A stretch of 22,279 nt of DNA. Origin: Beijerinckiaceae bacterium (GTDB lineage Bacteria; Pseudomonadota; Alphaproteobacteria; Rhizobiales; Beijerinckiaceae). Positions 1-7,454 of the stretch are shown one piece after another. The notes beneath the pieces are model-generated. The model was given only the letters and a program-made list of their open reading frames with translations. It made no database searches and had not been told where the DNA came from. The stretch is from assembly GCA_947380915.1 (NCBI GenBank), contig CANCSY010000029.1, forward strand, positions 1 through 22,279, given 5' to 3'. Positions within the stretch are counted from its first letter, which is position 1. Each line of letters starts with the position of its first letter. The position numbers and the translations under genes were made by a program.

Positions 1-60
1 CCCCGCCAGACAAACAAACTCCAGTCTCGAATCCATCGCAGACACCTCGCGAAACGGCAT
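1..60 (-). CDS. IS481-family transposase, N-terminal 20 codons only
   Basis: The minus strand from 60 reads MPFREVSAMDSRLEFVCLAG with no stop to the window edge. This resembles the N-terminus of IS481-family DDE transposases, which start MPWREV..MD.R.EFV before a helix-turn-helix. The start codon has an AGGAG seven bases upstream, inside the loop and arm of a 9-bp hairpin, so translation may be damped by structure. Only the first residues are visible, so it cannot be judged whether the gene is intact. The family call rests on this short match. Confidence 0.55.
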   Translation of the reverse strand, partial: MPFREVSAMDSRLEFVCLAG

Positions 61-139
61 CCCGATCTCCTTTCTCTGAGATCGGGAAAGTGTCCACTAT
101 GTCTCCGAACACCTGTCCACTATGTATCCGGTCTAAACA
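1..139 (-). mobile_element. End of an IS481-type insertion sequence, cut by the window edge
   Basis: The outer end is placed at 139 because, read on the minus strand, the sequence begins TGTTTAGACC, a TGT-type terminus, and because a transposase start lies just inside. Between the end and the gene are two direct repeats, TGTCCACTATGTcTCCG (91-107) and TGTCCACTATGTaTCCG (114-130), of the kind expected for transposase binding near an IS end. A perfect 9-bp hairpin (61-69 with 78-86) overlaps the transposase ribosome-binding region. The other IS end and any target duplication are outside the window, so the exact boundary is inferred. Confidence 0.6.
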
Positions 140-213
140 GTGGGGAGGGGTGAGGGGTGGGGGTCGCGCGATGCTGATCGTTGGCGCCATGCGACACATG
201 GCAGGAGCCCCCC

Positions 214-1122
214 TTGCGCCGGACATTCCACACGCTCGACGTCTTCACCGACAGGCCCTTCGCGGGCAATCCGCTGGCTGTGGTCACGGATTGCGAGGGG
301 TTGAGCGAGCAGCGCATGCAGACCATCGCCCAGGAGTTCAACCTCTCCGAGACGGTTTTCGTGCTGGATCCGCTGGATCCCGTGAACACCGCGCGGCTGC
401 GCATCTTCACGCCCACGCGGGAGTTGCCCTTCGCGGGCCATCCCACCATTGGCGCGGCGGTCCTCATCGGCGAGTTGCGGGCGCCCGAGATGCTTGGGGG
501 GCAGGGGCTCACCGTGGTCATCGAGGAGCCGGTGGGGGCGATTTCCTGCACGGTGCGCCGCCAGAGGGGCCAGGCGACGCAGGCGAGCTTCGCCCTGCCA
601 AGCCTGCCCGAATGTCTTGGCGAGGGGCCGACGGCGGGCGCTTTGGCGGCCGCGTTGGGGCTGAAGCCCTCCGACATCGGCTTTGACGCCCACCGGTCCA
701 GCGTCTGGAGCGCGGGCAATCCCTTCACCTTCGTGCCGGTCGCCTCGCTGGAGGCCATGGGGCGGGCCAGCCCCGATCCCGCGCTGTTTCCCACGACATT
801 CTCCGGCGCCCGTCCGGCGGCCTATCTCTATACGAAGGAGGTCGTGCGCGAGGGCAGCCATGTGCATGCGCGCATGTTCGCCCCGGGGCTCGGGATCACC
901 GAGGATCCGGCCACCGGATCGGCCGCAGCCGCCTTCGCGGGGGTCGCGGCGCAATTCGAGCAGCCGGAGGACGGGGACCATCTGTTGATCATCGAACAGG
1001 GCTTCGAGATGGGTCGCCCGAGCATCATTCACCTGCGGCTGCAGATCGCCGGTGGCGCGCTTGTCGACGCCTCGGTGGGTGGCGCTGCGGTCATGGTGTC
1101 AAAAGGAACCATAGAGGCGTGA
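214..1122 (+). CDS. PhzF-family isomerase/epimerase
   Basis: This is a 302-residue protein of the PhzF phenazine-biosynthesis-like family, at normal family length. Family members have a two-lobed diaminopimelate-epimerase fold and are cytosolic isomerases; most are not in phenazine pathways and their substrates are unknown. Visible signatures are DVFTDRPFAGNPLAVV near the N-terminus, NLSETVFV with the expected catalytic glutamate at about residue 46, LPFAGHPTIG at 70-79 and EDPATGSAA in the second lobe. The TTG at 214 is chosen because AGGAG (203-207) sits six bases upstream and homology begins at once; an upstream in-frame TTG at 181 lacks such a site. It converges with the lipoprotein gene. 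The IS end lies only about 75 bp upstream, so its promoter is either in that short stretch or supplied by the IS. No other phenazine genes are present. Confidence 0.85.
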   Translation: MRRTFHTLDVFTDRPFAGNPLAVVTDCEGLSEQRMQTIAQEFNLSETVFVLDPLDPVNTARLRIFTPTRELPFAGHPTIGAAVLIGELRAPEMLGGQGLTVVIEEPVGAISCTVRRQRGQATQASFALPSLPECLGEGPTAGALAAALGLKPSDIGFDAHRSSVWSAGNPFTFVPVASLEAMGRASPDPALFPTTFSGARPAAYLYTKEVVREGSHVHARMFAPGLGITEDPATGSAAAAFAGVAAQFEQPEDGDHLLIIEQGFEMGRPSIIHLRLQIAGGALVDASVGGAAVMVSKGTIEA

Positions 1123-1131
1123 CGCGCCTCT
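1113..1131. terminator. Small hairpin between convergent genes
   Basis: AGAGGCG (1113-1119) and CGCCTCT (1125-1131) form a perfect 7-bp stem with a 5-base loop. It overlaps the stop codon of the PhzF-family gene and ends just before the stop of the convergent lipoprotein gene. No T-run follows on either strand, so any terminator activity is a guess. Confidence 0.3.
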
Positions 1132-1134
1132 CAT

Positions 1135-1464
1135 TCAGCCCGGATAGCCGTGGCGGCGCTTGGAGGCGCTGACCATGGCGCTCGCCTCGCCATCGCGGCC
1201 CGCCTGGCAGGCGCTGGCGGCGGCGGCGATCTCGCGCTGGATCTCGTCGTAAACCTTCTGATTCACATGGCCCATGTTGAGGTCGTTCTGCTGGATCGCC
1301 TGCCAGCGCGCCACATCCCCCGAACAGCCGCGCCCTTCGGGCAGCTTGAAGTCGGGCGGGGTGATGTTGGTGGAGGCCGGCTGCGGCGCCATGACGACGG
1401 GCGCGCTGGCGTTGCAGCCAGCGAGCGCGAGGGAGAGCAGCAGGGGGGCGAGAACGGCCTTCAT
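1135..1464 (-). CDS. Small putative outer-membrane lipoprotein
   Basis: This 109-residue protein of unknown function has a clear lipoprotein signal: basic start, hydrophobic stretch, then the lipobox LAGC with the lipidated cysteine at residue 17. After a Pro/Ala-rich linker comes a polar domain with two cysteines (GCSGDVARWQ and ASACQAG) that could form a disulfide, and a central helical part (KVYDEIQREIAAAASACQ). The ATG at 1464 is used rather than an upstream alternative because GGAG lies about six bases before it and the lipobox is then well placed. It lies 26 bp downstream of serA on the same strand and may be cotranscribed. No enzyme motif is seen. Confidence 0.75.
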   Translation of the reverse strand: MKAVLAPLLLSLALAGCNASAPVVMAPQPASTNITPPDFKLPEGRGCSGDVARWQAIQQNDLNMGHVNQKVYDEIQREIAAAASACQAGRDGEASAMVSASKRRHGYPG

Positions 1465-1490
1465 GGGATGCTCCAGGTCAGTAAGGACAA

Positions 1491-2735
1491 TCAACGCTCG
1501 TAAAGCAGGCGCGCGCGAATGGTGCCATCAATGGCGCGCAGCTCCTCGAGAATCTGCGGCGCCTCGGTGTGGTCGCCCTCCGCATCGATGACCACATAGC
1601 CGAGGTCCCCGAAGGTCTGGAGATATTGCGAGGCGATGTTGTGGCCGCGCTTGGAGAAGGCCTGGTTCAGGGCGTTCAGCATGCCCGGCACATTGCGATG
1701 CACATGGATGTAGCGGGTGCCCGCAGGGCGGGGCGGCAATTGCACCTGGGGGAAGTTCACCGCGCCGAGGGTGGAGCCGATGTCGCTGTATTCGATCAGC
1801 TTCTTGGCCACTTCCGCGCCGATGCGCTCCTGCGCCTCCTCGGTCGAGCCGCCGATGTGGGGCGTCAGGATCACATTGTCGATGCCCTGCAGCGGGGTGA
1901 CGAAGCGCTCCTTGTTGGAGGCGGGCTCCACCGGGAACACATCCACCGCCGCGCCCGCCAGATGGCCGCTCTTGAGGGCGGCCGCCAGCGCGTCCAGATC
2001 CACCACGGTGCCGCGGCTGTTGTTGATGAGGAAGGAGCCCTTGCGCATCATGCGCAACTGCTCTTCGCCGATCATGTTCGCGGTTTGCGGGGTCTCCGGC
2101 ACATGCAGGCTCACGATGTCCGATTGGGCGAGCAATTCGTCCAGGGTGGCGACCGGCTCGGTGTTGCCGTGGCGGAGCTTGTCGGTGAGATCGTAGTAGA
2201 TCACCTTCAGGCCCATGGCCTCGCCAAGGTTGGAGAGCTGCGAGCCGATGCTGCCATAGCCCACGATGCCCAGGGTCTTGCCGCGCACCTCGAAGCTGCC
2301 ATCCGCCGACTTGTCCCACCCGCCGTCATGGGCGCCCACGGAGCGCGGGATGATGCGGCGCAGGAGCATCACGATCTCGCCGATAACAAGTTCGGCCACG
2401 CTGCGGGTGTTGGAATAGGGGGCGTTGAAGACGGGGATGCCGCGCACGCGGCCTGCGTCCAGATCCACCTGGTTGGTGCCGACGCTGAAGCAGCCCACCG
2501 CGATCAGCCTGTCGGCATTGGCGAAGACCTCGTCGGTGAGCTGGGTGCGCGAGCGGATGCCCAGCACATGCACGCCTTCCAGCGCCTCGCGCAGGGCCTC
2601 TCCATCGAGGGCCTTGGTCAGGCGGGTCAGGTTGGTGTAGCCCGCCGCATGAAAGAGAGCCACGGCGCTGTCATTGATGTTTTCAAGCAGAAGGATGCGG
2701 ATTTTATCCTTCGGCATGGAAAGACGCTCGCTCAT
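1491..2735 (-). CDS. serA: D-3-phosphoglycerate dehydrogenase, ACT-domain type
   Basis: It catalyses the first step of serine synthesis, NAD-dependent oxidation of 3-phosphoglycerate to 3-phosphohydroxypyruvate, in the cytosol. At 414 residues it matches the short E. coli-type enzyme rather than the roughly 525-residue form also found in alphaproteobacteria. The Rossmann motif GIVGYGSIG lies at 156-164. The expected active-site residues are R241 (NNSRGTVVD), E270 (DVFPVEP) and H293 (TPHIGG). A C-terminal ACT domain begins near 341 (RYIHVHRNVPGMLN), the part that binds serine for feedback inhibition in this type. GGAGG four bases upstream supports the ATG at 2735. It is divergent from leuA across a gene-free region of about 400 bp. 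Confidence 0.95.
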   Translation of the reverse strand: MSERLSMPKDKIRILLLENINDSAVALFHAAGYTNLTRLTKALDGEALREALEGVHVLGIRSRTQLTDEVFANADRLIAVGCFSVGTNQVDLDAGRVRGIPVFNAPYSNTRSVAELVIGEIVMLLRRIIPRSVGAHDGGWDKSADGSFEVRGKTLGIVGYGSIGSQLSNLGEAMGLKVIYYDLTDKLRHGNTEPVATLDELLAQSDIVSLHVPETPQTANMIGEEQLRMMRKGSFLINNSRGTVVDLDALAAALKSGHLAGAAVDVFPVEPASNKERFVTPLQGIDNVILTPHIGGSTEEAQERIGAEVAKKLIEYSDIGSTLGAVNFPQVQLPPRPAGTRYIHVHRNVPGMLNALNQAFSKRGHNIASQYLQTFGDLGYVVIDAEGDHTEAPQILEELRAIDGTIRARLLYER

Positions 2736-2856
2736 ATGGCCTCCGGGCTGCTGGTGTGTGAGGGGGTTTTACTCCACGCACAAGATTCCGCCAGCCCCCC
2801 CCCCGCACGCCTGGCGCCATTTTGCCTCGCGAGGCAGGCGGCAACCTTGGCGCAGC
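2736..2856. promoter_or_regulatory. serA-leuA divergent intergenic region, serA side
   Basis: This stretch has no gene. It contains a run of ten C residues (2795-2804) and a perfect 14-bp palindrome TGCCTCGCGAGGCA (2823-2836). The palindrome lies about 20 bp upstream of the proposed leuA -35 box and could be an operator, but no regulator can be named. No clear sigma-70 promoter for serA was recognised on the minus strand. Confidence 0.35.
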
Positions 2857-2886
2857 TTGTCAGAGAGGCCCCTTTTCGGCTATGGT
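2857..2886 (+). promoter_or_regulatory. Likely leuA promoter
   Basis: TTGTCA (2857-2862) and TATGGT (2881-2886) are separated by 18 bases and fit a sigma-70 promoter. Transcription would begin near 2893, upstream of every candidate start of the leucine-rich leader peptide, leaving a leader of about 250 bases before leuA. This is inferred from sequence only. Confidence 0.5.
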
Positions 2887-2926
2887 GTCCGCATCCCAGC
2901 AGGGGATGATCAGGATTGAGGACGCC

Positions 2927-3040
2927 GTGGCGCACTTGGCCACCCAGATGAACGGTTCGCACGCAGGCGTTGACGCCTCGCGGACTGTTGCGCTGTCCTC
3001 AAAGCTTTCGGGCCTTTTGCTGCTGCTTACCCGCCCCTGA
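2927..3040 (+). CDS. leuA leader peptide with five tandem Leu codons
   Basis: This short frame ends GLLLLLTRP-stop, with Leu codons CTT TTG CTG CTG CTT at 3014-3028 and two more Leu codons just upstream. It lies about 100 bp before leuA. A run of codons for the pathway's own end product right before the biosynthetic gene is the signature of ribosome-mediated attenuation, known for leuA leaders in proteobacteria. The GTG at 2927 is preferred (37 residues) because GAGGA sits four bases upstream. In-frame ATGs at 2906 (44 residues) and 2948 (30 residues) are possible but have poorer sites. The stop codon lies inside the 5' arm of a downstream hairpin, which links its translation to that structure. 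Confidence 0.7.
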   Translation: MAHLATQMNGSHAGVDASRTVALSSKLSGLLLLLTRP

Positions 3041-3122
3041 GGGCCGGCCGGGCATTGCCTGGGCGCTCAGGGGATCGAAGGCGCAGACGAATACCCCGAT
3101 TTCCCGAGCCCTTGCGCCGGGA
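3034..3122 (+). promoter_or_regulatory. Leucine attenuator hairpins before leuA
   Basis: CCCCTGAG (3034-3041) pairs perfectly with CTCAGGGG (3066-3073); the 5' arm contains the leader-peptide stop codon. A second perfect pairing, GGCGCA (3080-3085) with TGCGCC (3113-3118), ends 12 bases before the leuA ribosome-binding site. GGGG at 3070-3073 could instead pair with CCCC at 3094-3097, giving a competing fold. No T-run follows the hairpins, so control might be translational or Rho-dependent rather than by a classical intrinsic terminator. The attenuation role is inferred from the leader peptide. Confidence 0.55.
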
Positions 3123-3140
3123 CGATATGCAGGACCAGCC

Positions 3141-4727
3141 ATGACAAACCCATCCAACCCCACCGCGACCGGCAGCAACTCCAACCGCGTCATCATCTTC
3201 GACACCACCCTGCGCGACGGCGAGCAGTCGCCCGGCGCCACCATGACCTTCGAGGAGAAGCTGGAGGTCGCCGACCTCCTCGACGCCATGGGCGTGGATG
3301 TGATCGAGGCGGGCTTCCCCATCGCCTCCGACGGCGATTTCGAGGCGGTGTCGGCCATCGCCAAACGGGTCAAGCGCGCCAGCGTCGCCGGGCTCGCCCG
3401 CGCCGCCATCAAGGACATCGACCGCTGCGGCGAGGCCGTGCGCCATGCGGTGCGCCCGCGCATCCACACCTTCATCTCCACCTCCCCCCTGCACATGAAA
3501 TACAAGTTGCAGAAGGATCCGGAGGAGGTGCTCGCCATGATCACCGCCCAGTGCACCCGCGCCCGCAACCTCGTCGAAGACGTGGAATGGTCGGCGGAGG
3601 ACGGCACCCGCACGGAGATCGACTTCCTCTGCCGCGCCGTGGAGCTGGCCATCAAGGCGGGCGCCACGACCATCAATATCCCGGACACCGTGGGCTATAC
3701 GGTGCCGGAGGAATATGAGCGCATCTTCCGCACCGTGCGCGAGCGCGTGCCCAATTCCGACAAGGCGATCTTCTCGGTCCATTGCCACAATGACCTGGGC
3801 CTCGCGGTCGCCAACACCCTCGCGGGCCTCAACGGCGGCGCCCGGCAGATCGAATGCACCATCAACGGCATCGGCGAGCGCGCGGGCAATGCGGCGCTGG
3901 AAGAGGTGGTGATGGCCCTGCGCACCCGCGCCGACATCCTGCCCTATGTGAACAATATCGAGACGGGCATGCTGACCCGCGCCTCCAAGCTCGTGTCGGC
4001 GGTGACCTCCTTCCCCGTGCAGTACAACAAGGCCATCGTTGGCAGGAACGCCTTCGCCCACGAGAGCGGCATCCATCAGGACGGCATGCTGAAGAACGCT
4101 CAGACCTACGAGATCATGACCCCCGAGAGCGTCGGCGTGTCGAAGACCTCGCTGGTCATGGGCAAGCACTCCGGCCGCAACGCCTTCCGCTCCAAGCTGA
4201 AGGAAATGGGCTATGAGCTCGGCGAAAACGCCCTGCAGGACGCCTTCAACCGCTTCAAGGATCTCGCCGACCGCAAGAAGATCATCTACGACGAGGACAT
4301 CGAGGCCCTCGTCGATGACGAGATCGGCCATGCGGGCGAGCGCATCAAGGTCGAGGCCCTGACCGTGATCGCCGGCACCATGGGCCCGCAGATGGCGACC
4401 CTGACCCTCGACATCGAGGGCAATCATGTCACCAGGCAGGCCGTGGGCAATGGGCCGGTGGACGCGATCTTCAACGCCATCCACGCGCTGGTGCCCCACA
4501 CAGCCACCCTGGAGCTCTACCAGGTCCATGCGGTGACCCAGGGCACCGATGCGCAGGCGGAGGTCTCCGTGCGCCTCAGCGAGGCCGGGAAGTCCGTGAC
4601 GGCCAAGGGGGCGGACCCCGACACCATGGTCGCCTCGGCGCGGGCCTATATAGCCGCGCTGAACAAGCTGATGGTGAAGCGCCTGAAGACCAAGCCCGAG
4701 GCCATGACGGGCGGCGCGACCGCCTGA
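3141..4727 (+). CDS. leuA: 2-isopropylmalate synthase
   Basis: It condenses acetyl-CoA with 2-oxoisovalerate, the first committed step of leucine synthesis. The 528-residue length fits the bacterial LeuA group. The N-terminal TIM barrel shows [13 protein letters not shown] (20-32), with the catalytic Arg and metal-binding Asp, the metal-binding HCHND (214-218), and NGIGERAGN (242-250). The C-terminal part from about residue 400 is the regulatory domain that binds leucine. The ATG at 3141 is used because AGGA lies six bases upstream and conserved sequence begins soon after; the frame is open further upstream, but that part overlaps the leader. Two layers of leucine control are implied: attenuation by the leader and allosteric inhibition. 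A strong terminator follows, so leuA seems to be transcribed alone. Confidence 0.95.
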   Translation: MTNPSNPTATGSNSNRVIIFDTTLRDGEQSPGATMTFEEKLEVADLLDAMGVDVIEAGFPIASDGDFEAVSAIAKRVKRASVAGLARAAIKDIDRCGEAVRHAVRPRIHTFISTSPLHMKYKLQKDPEEVLAMITAQCTRARNLVEDVEWSAEDGTRTEIDFLCRAVELAIKAGATTINIPDTVGYTVPEEYERIFRTVRERVPNSDKAIFSVHCHNDLGLAVANTLAGLNGGARQIECTINGIGERAGNAALEEVVMALRTRADILPYVNNIETGMLTRASKLVSAVTSFPVQYNKAIVGRNAFAHESGIHQDGMLKNAQTYEIMTPESVGVSKTSLVMGKHSGRNAFRSKLKEMGYELGENALQDAFNRFKDLADRKKIIYDEDIEALVDDEIGHAGERIKVEALTVIAGTMGPQMATLTLDIEGNHVTRQAVGNGPVDAIFNAIHALVPHTATLELYQVHAVTQGTDAQAEVSVRLSEAGKSVTAKGADPDTMVASARAYIAALNKLMVKRLKTKPEAMTGGATA

Positions 4728-4754
4728 TCTTTTCAGGATTTCTGGAGTTTTTAG

Positions 4755-4783
4755 CAGCGGGCCGAAGGGTCCGCTGTTTTTTT
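4755..4783 (+). terminator. Intrinsic terminator of leuA
   Basis: CAGCGGGCC (4755-4763) and GGTCCGCTG (4768-4776) form a 9-bp stem with one G-U pair and a GAAG loop. Seven T residues (4777-4783) follow directly. It lies 28 bp after the leuA stop codon. Confidence 0.9.
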
Positions 4784-4962
4784 GTGAAGCTCCCTTCCCG
4801 CCGCAATCGCCAGTAAACCGCGCCTTTCAGATCCCGTGAGGCATCGTTGACAGCCACCATTGATCGGAACTGCGCATTATCTTCTCCAAGGCGCTGGACA
4901 GGGGGGAGGACCTTTGCTACATCCCCGATCGCTCGCGGCGTTCAACCGCTTGCAACTTCGAT

Positions 4963-5044
<82 letters not shown>

Positions 5045-5061
5045 ACAACGACTTAGCTTAC

Positions 5062-5122
5062 AGTTTATAGCTTTTTTGGACCCCTACGGCGGGGCTCAAA
5101 AAGTTATAAACCGTTATAAACT
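5062..5122. repeat. Left-end putative integrase arm sites
   Basis: Three copies of a motif close to TATAAACT occur here: AGTTTATAGC (5062-5071, inverted), GTTATAAACC (5103-5112) and GTTATAAACT (5113-5122), the last two abutting. Two matching copies lie inside the right end (11228-11250). Between the first two is a long imperfect stem (about 5070-5103: T-run, GGACCCC, GGGGCTC, A-run), which as DNA could extrude. Placement inside both element ends is what is expected for arm-type integrase binding sites; this role is inferred. Confidence 0.45.
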
Positions 5123-5295
5123 CCAAGTCGGGTCCGAGAGCCGCTTCCAGCCAGATTTTGACGCTTTCGTCGGCAAGGTCTCAGCAGCCAAAAAACGTCT
5201 AGCTATCCATCACACTCGAGCATCAGCTATAATCGTTCGACCAGTTCTTTCCTGGGATCGGTGCTTACAGCGATACGTGAAACTGGAAATCTGTG
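5123..5295. promoter_or_regulatory. Upstream region of the small membrane protein gene
   Basis: This gene-free stretch inside the left end of the element contains a consensus -10 box TATAAT (5228-5233) without a convincing -35. It could drive the membrane-protein and DUF6641-like genes. An open frame crosses it, but that frame begins inside the long stem and has no ribosome site. Confidence 0.25.
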
Positions 5296-5532
5296 ATGGC
5301 GTTCGGACAACCATCGATCATAGCCATTCTCATCGTCGACGGCTTGGTGAGCGTGCTGTTCGCCTATCTCGTCTACGAAGGTTTCCAGCTTTCAAAAGAC
5401 GACGACGCCACCCAAGTCGAATATCGAAAACCGTGGGTCGATAAATCCCTGAAAATCGTAGTCGGCATATTGAGCTTGTCGCTGCTCTTGATCGCCGTAA
5501 CGATGGGCAACGGATATTTCTTTGGGTTCTGA
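5296..5532 (+). CDS. Small two-helix membrane protein, unknown function
   Basis: This is a 78-residue protein with two predicted membrane helices. The first spans about residues 7-30 (SIIAILIVDGLVSVLFAYLV), the second about 52-76 (KIVVGILSLSLLLIAV). Between them is a polar, acidic then basic loop (QLSKDDDATQVEYRKPWVDK). The ATG at 5296 is used because GGAA lies eight bases before it; a GTG one codon upstream is equally open. It is the first gene inside the left end of the element and precedes the DUF6641-like gene by 129 bp on the same strand. Small membrane proteins in mobile elements include phage coat, holin-like and exclusion proteins, but nothing here selects one. Confidence 0.55.
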   Translation: MAFGQPSIIAILIVDGLVSVLFAYLVYEGFQLSKDDDATQVEYRKPWVDKSLKIVVGILSLSLLLIAVTMGNGYFFGF

Positions 5533-5661
5533 TCGAAATCTGCTTCTCACCAATCCAACCGACTTGGATCTGGCTTTGGAGTGATAGAGGAAAATACTCC
5601 TTTACTTTTTCCCAGAATGTGTTTATCTGGATTGGCTGTCCACTCGATAGGAGACAGCACA

Positions 5662-6105
5662 ATGGCACACCTCAAATCCCTGACTTTCACAGTCGCTCCC
5701 CATCAGATAGAGCGAAACCCCAAGCTCCTACGCCGTAAACGCCTTATCGACCGCCTTGAAGAGCAACAGAAACTAGCTGCCGACCCGAACTTTAGCTTGA
5801 CCATTCGTCGGTGGATCAAGGACACGGAAGGCTTCAAACAGCCCTTAGATCGCCAGAAGCAGGTCAAGCCGTGGTGGAAAGCAGATGGGGCTGGAAGTCT
5901 AGTTCTAGTTCTCAGAAACGGGTTAAAAACGATCGAGATCGAAAAGGGCAAGCCGGGGATCGTCGTAGGACCCGTAGGGCGGCTAGAGACCGTTTTGGCG
6001 ACACTGATAGCCGCAACTAGGGCAGGTGAGCTAGATGGGGCTCTGGAAGCTTCTAGCGGCTCTGATGGTGGGCGTGGGGTCCCTAGGGCGAAGAGTTTAA
6101 CCTGA
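5662..6105 (+). CDS. DUF6641-family-like protein
   Basis: This is a 147-residue cytosolic protein without membrane segments. The layout resembles the DUF6641 family as I remember it: an N-terminal strand LKSLTFTV, a basic helical part with RKRLIDRLEEQQKLAADPNF, then RRWIKDTEGFKQP, the VKPWWK motif, LRNGLKTIEIEKGKPGIVVG, and a helix ETVLATLIAATRAGELD. Members are small proteins of unknown function that I associate with plasmids and integrative elements; no biochemical role is known to me. The C-terminal Gly/Ser-rich tail after residue 130 is probably disordered. The ATG at 5662 has AGGAG eight bases upstream; the frame is open further upstream but that part shows no conserved pattern. It lies just before the repeat-bearing region. 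Confidence 0.6.
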   Translation: MAHLKSLTFTVAPHQIERNPKLLRRKRLIDRLEEQQKLAADPNFSLTIRRWIKDTEGFKQPLDRQKQVKPWWKADGAGSLVLVLRNGLKTIEIEKGKPGIVVGPVGRLETVLATLIAATRAGELDGALEASSGSDGGRGVPRAKSLT

Positions 6106-6524
6106 CGCTATATTGCTAAGCTATAGTATCTAAATCATGGGATTTCAGGTGCTAAAAGCTGCCTTAGGAGCGTAGTAATGAGTTACAGAAATCCACCCGC
6201 CTAGCGTTGCTAAATAAGCTTGAAATGCTCATCTAATATGCAAGCTTAAGCTTATCTATGGAGTACTCGGGAGCCTAGTAATGAGTTAGTCTATTCCCGT
6301 AACCGCCAAGCCAGTATGCGGTCGCAACATAATCTAAGCTATATGAAATCCATCTTAAACGAAGCCATTATAGGCAGTGGTGCGTAGTAATGAGTTAGCA
6401 AAATAAGCATGAGCTCGACAAGAATACACAGTCCCAACTCCTGCCTTTATCGACCATCAACAAGCACCAGCTACAAGTCCGTAAGCGAAGCGAACATTCA
6501 CGAAGTGACTTAACCACTAACCGA
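6106..6524. repeat. Gene-free region with three copies of TAGTAATGAGTTA
   Basis: No gene is seen in these 419 bases. An exact 13-mer TAGTAATGAGTTA occurs at 6173-6185, 6276-6288 and 6385-6397, spaced 103 and 109 bases apart and preceded by similar bases (GGAGCG, GGAGCC, GGTGCG). A second motif CTAAGCTATA precedes copies 1 and 3 (6116-6125, 6334-6343), with a looser form before copy 2 (CTAAATAAGCTT from 6210). A palindrome AAGCTTAAGCTT is at 6242-6253 and GAGTACTC at 6261-6268. Each 13-mer holds TAG TAA TGA in one frame. The region lies next to the 3' end of the HUH-motif gene, so an origin with long-period repeats is a reasonable guess. Confidence 0.6.
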
Positions 6525-7454
6525 TCATCGATCACTGGTCCCAATAATATATCCTCTACGGTCACGCCGACGTCGCATTAGCCAAACATACAGCTGATCT
6601 AGCTGCCGAACTTCGCCAACAGTTAGACCACGTTCATCAAGTATTTTTTCGTCTCTGTCGATTAGTCCGACTCGCCAGATTTTAGCTTCCAAATCCTCTG
6701 CGAGATCACGACCAAAGCCAGCATTGTAACGAAGCTTCTCGTTGCCACCCTTGGTCACATAAGAAGCAATAGCGTGCAGATTTTTAGCTGTTTTTTTATT
6801 CTTGAAAAGACTTTTGATCTCAAACTGATATGTGGTTTTATTCCAACTCGGTTCACACTTCTTTTTTTCCATAAGAACTTCAAGGTTTCTAGCGTAATCT
6901 TTTCCCAGATCTACAACAACATGGCAGTGAACGAGTATCCTCGATTTGCTCTTGTCATCAGGTATCATTAAGCCTTGAAAATCTTTTAAAGGTATCAGGT
7001 TACTTAGGACATTGAGTTTTCTGCCTTCGTCTTCACGGGCAGTCTTTATTCGCTCCAGAATATCAAGGTTGACCATTTCAAGTTCTATGGTACCTCGTGA
7101 CCACAGTCGCATAGACCCAAGCATTGATTTGAACGCCGACTCAAGACGCACGACTTCTGCTTCGACTGCTTCTAACGTTGGATCAACAACAGCTTGTAAA
7201 ACGGTCATAAATCGAAGCCGAAACGCAGCTTCCTTTCCAATGAGGTTAGCTCTGCTATTGAGTTCCTCAAACAGCATATGAGCGTGGGCTTCGGCTATGT
7301 CAACGTGAAGCAGAGAGCCGCTGTTCTCTGCTCCGGCACTACGCAGTTTAGTGCGCTTATGGGAGCCAAGGTTATAGCGGATCGGAAAGGCGTATTGCGC
7401 TAGCAAATCACCTGACAATGCCCTTTCTTTCAGCCTGCTAAAACTTTCATCCAC
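6525..7454 (-). CDS. Putative HUH-superfamily replication initiator or relaxase
   Basis: No close family is recognised, but this 309-residue protein shows the ordered motifs of single-tyrosine HUH endonucleases. There is a strand with GTIELEMV (121-128), then ILVHCHVVVDLG (173-184) with the metal-binding pair H176 and H178, then a helix SYVTKGG (231-237) with candidate nucleophile Y232 and K235. Such enzymes nick one DNA strand and stay joined to the 5' end, starting rolling-circle replication or transfer. The N-terminal third (YAFPIRYNLGSHKRTK) and C-terminus (WLMRRRRDRR) are basic and may bind DNA. GTG at 7454 is chosen because GGAG lies eight bases upstream. It is transcribed away from the 62-residue gene and ends beside the three-copy repeat region. 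A relaxase or a diverged inactive relative cannot be excluded. Confidence 0.5.
   Translation of the reverse strand: MDESFSRLKERALSGDLLAQYAFPIRYNLGSHKRTKLRSAGAENSGSLLHVDIAEAHAHMLFEELNSRANLIGKEAAFRLRFMTVLQAVVDPTLEAVEAEVVRLESAFKSMLGSMRLWSRGTIELEMVNLDILERIKTAREDEGRKLNVLSNLIPLKDFQGLMIPDDKSKSRILVHCHVVVDLGKDYARNLEVLMEKKKCEPSWNKTTYQFEIKSLFKNKKTAKNLHAIASYVTKGGNEKLRYNAGFGRDLAEDLEAKIWRVGLIDRDEKILDERGLTVGEVRQLDQLYVWLMRRRRDRRGYIIGTSDR

Noticed and set aside
2795..2804. Run of ten C residues between serA and leuA, considered as a phase-variation tract
   Set aside because: It lies neither within a coding region nor between recognisable promoter boxes; housekeeping biosynthetic genes are unlikely to be phase-variable. 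Length should still be checked as a possible sequencing artefact.
1569..2909. 446-codon plus-strand frame opposite serA
   Set aside because: It is an antisense shadow of serA, rich in Ala, Gly, His and Val, with no family features.
3027..4529. 500-codon minus-strand frame opposite leuA
   Set aside because: It is a high-GC antisense shadow: leuA is certain, and the antisense translation is low-complexity with no recognisable pattern.
5076..5444. 122-codon plus-strand open frame at the left end of the element
   Set aside because: It starts with TTG inside a long stem, has no ribosome site, runs through putative integrase arm sites and overlaps the better-supported membrane-protein gene.
6116..6397. 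Spaced repeats considered as a CRISPR array
   Set aside because: The conserved unit is only 13 bp, spacing is about 100 bp, there are three copies and no cas genes.
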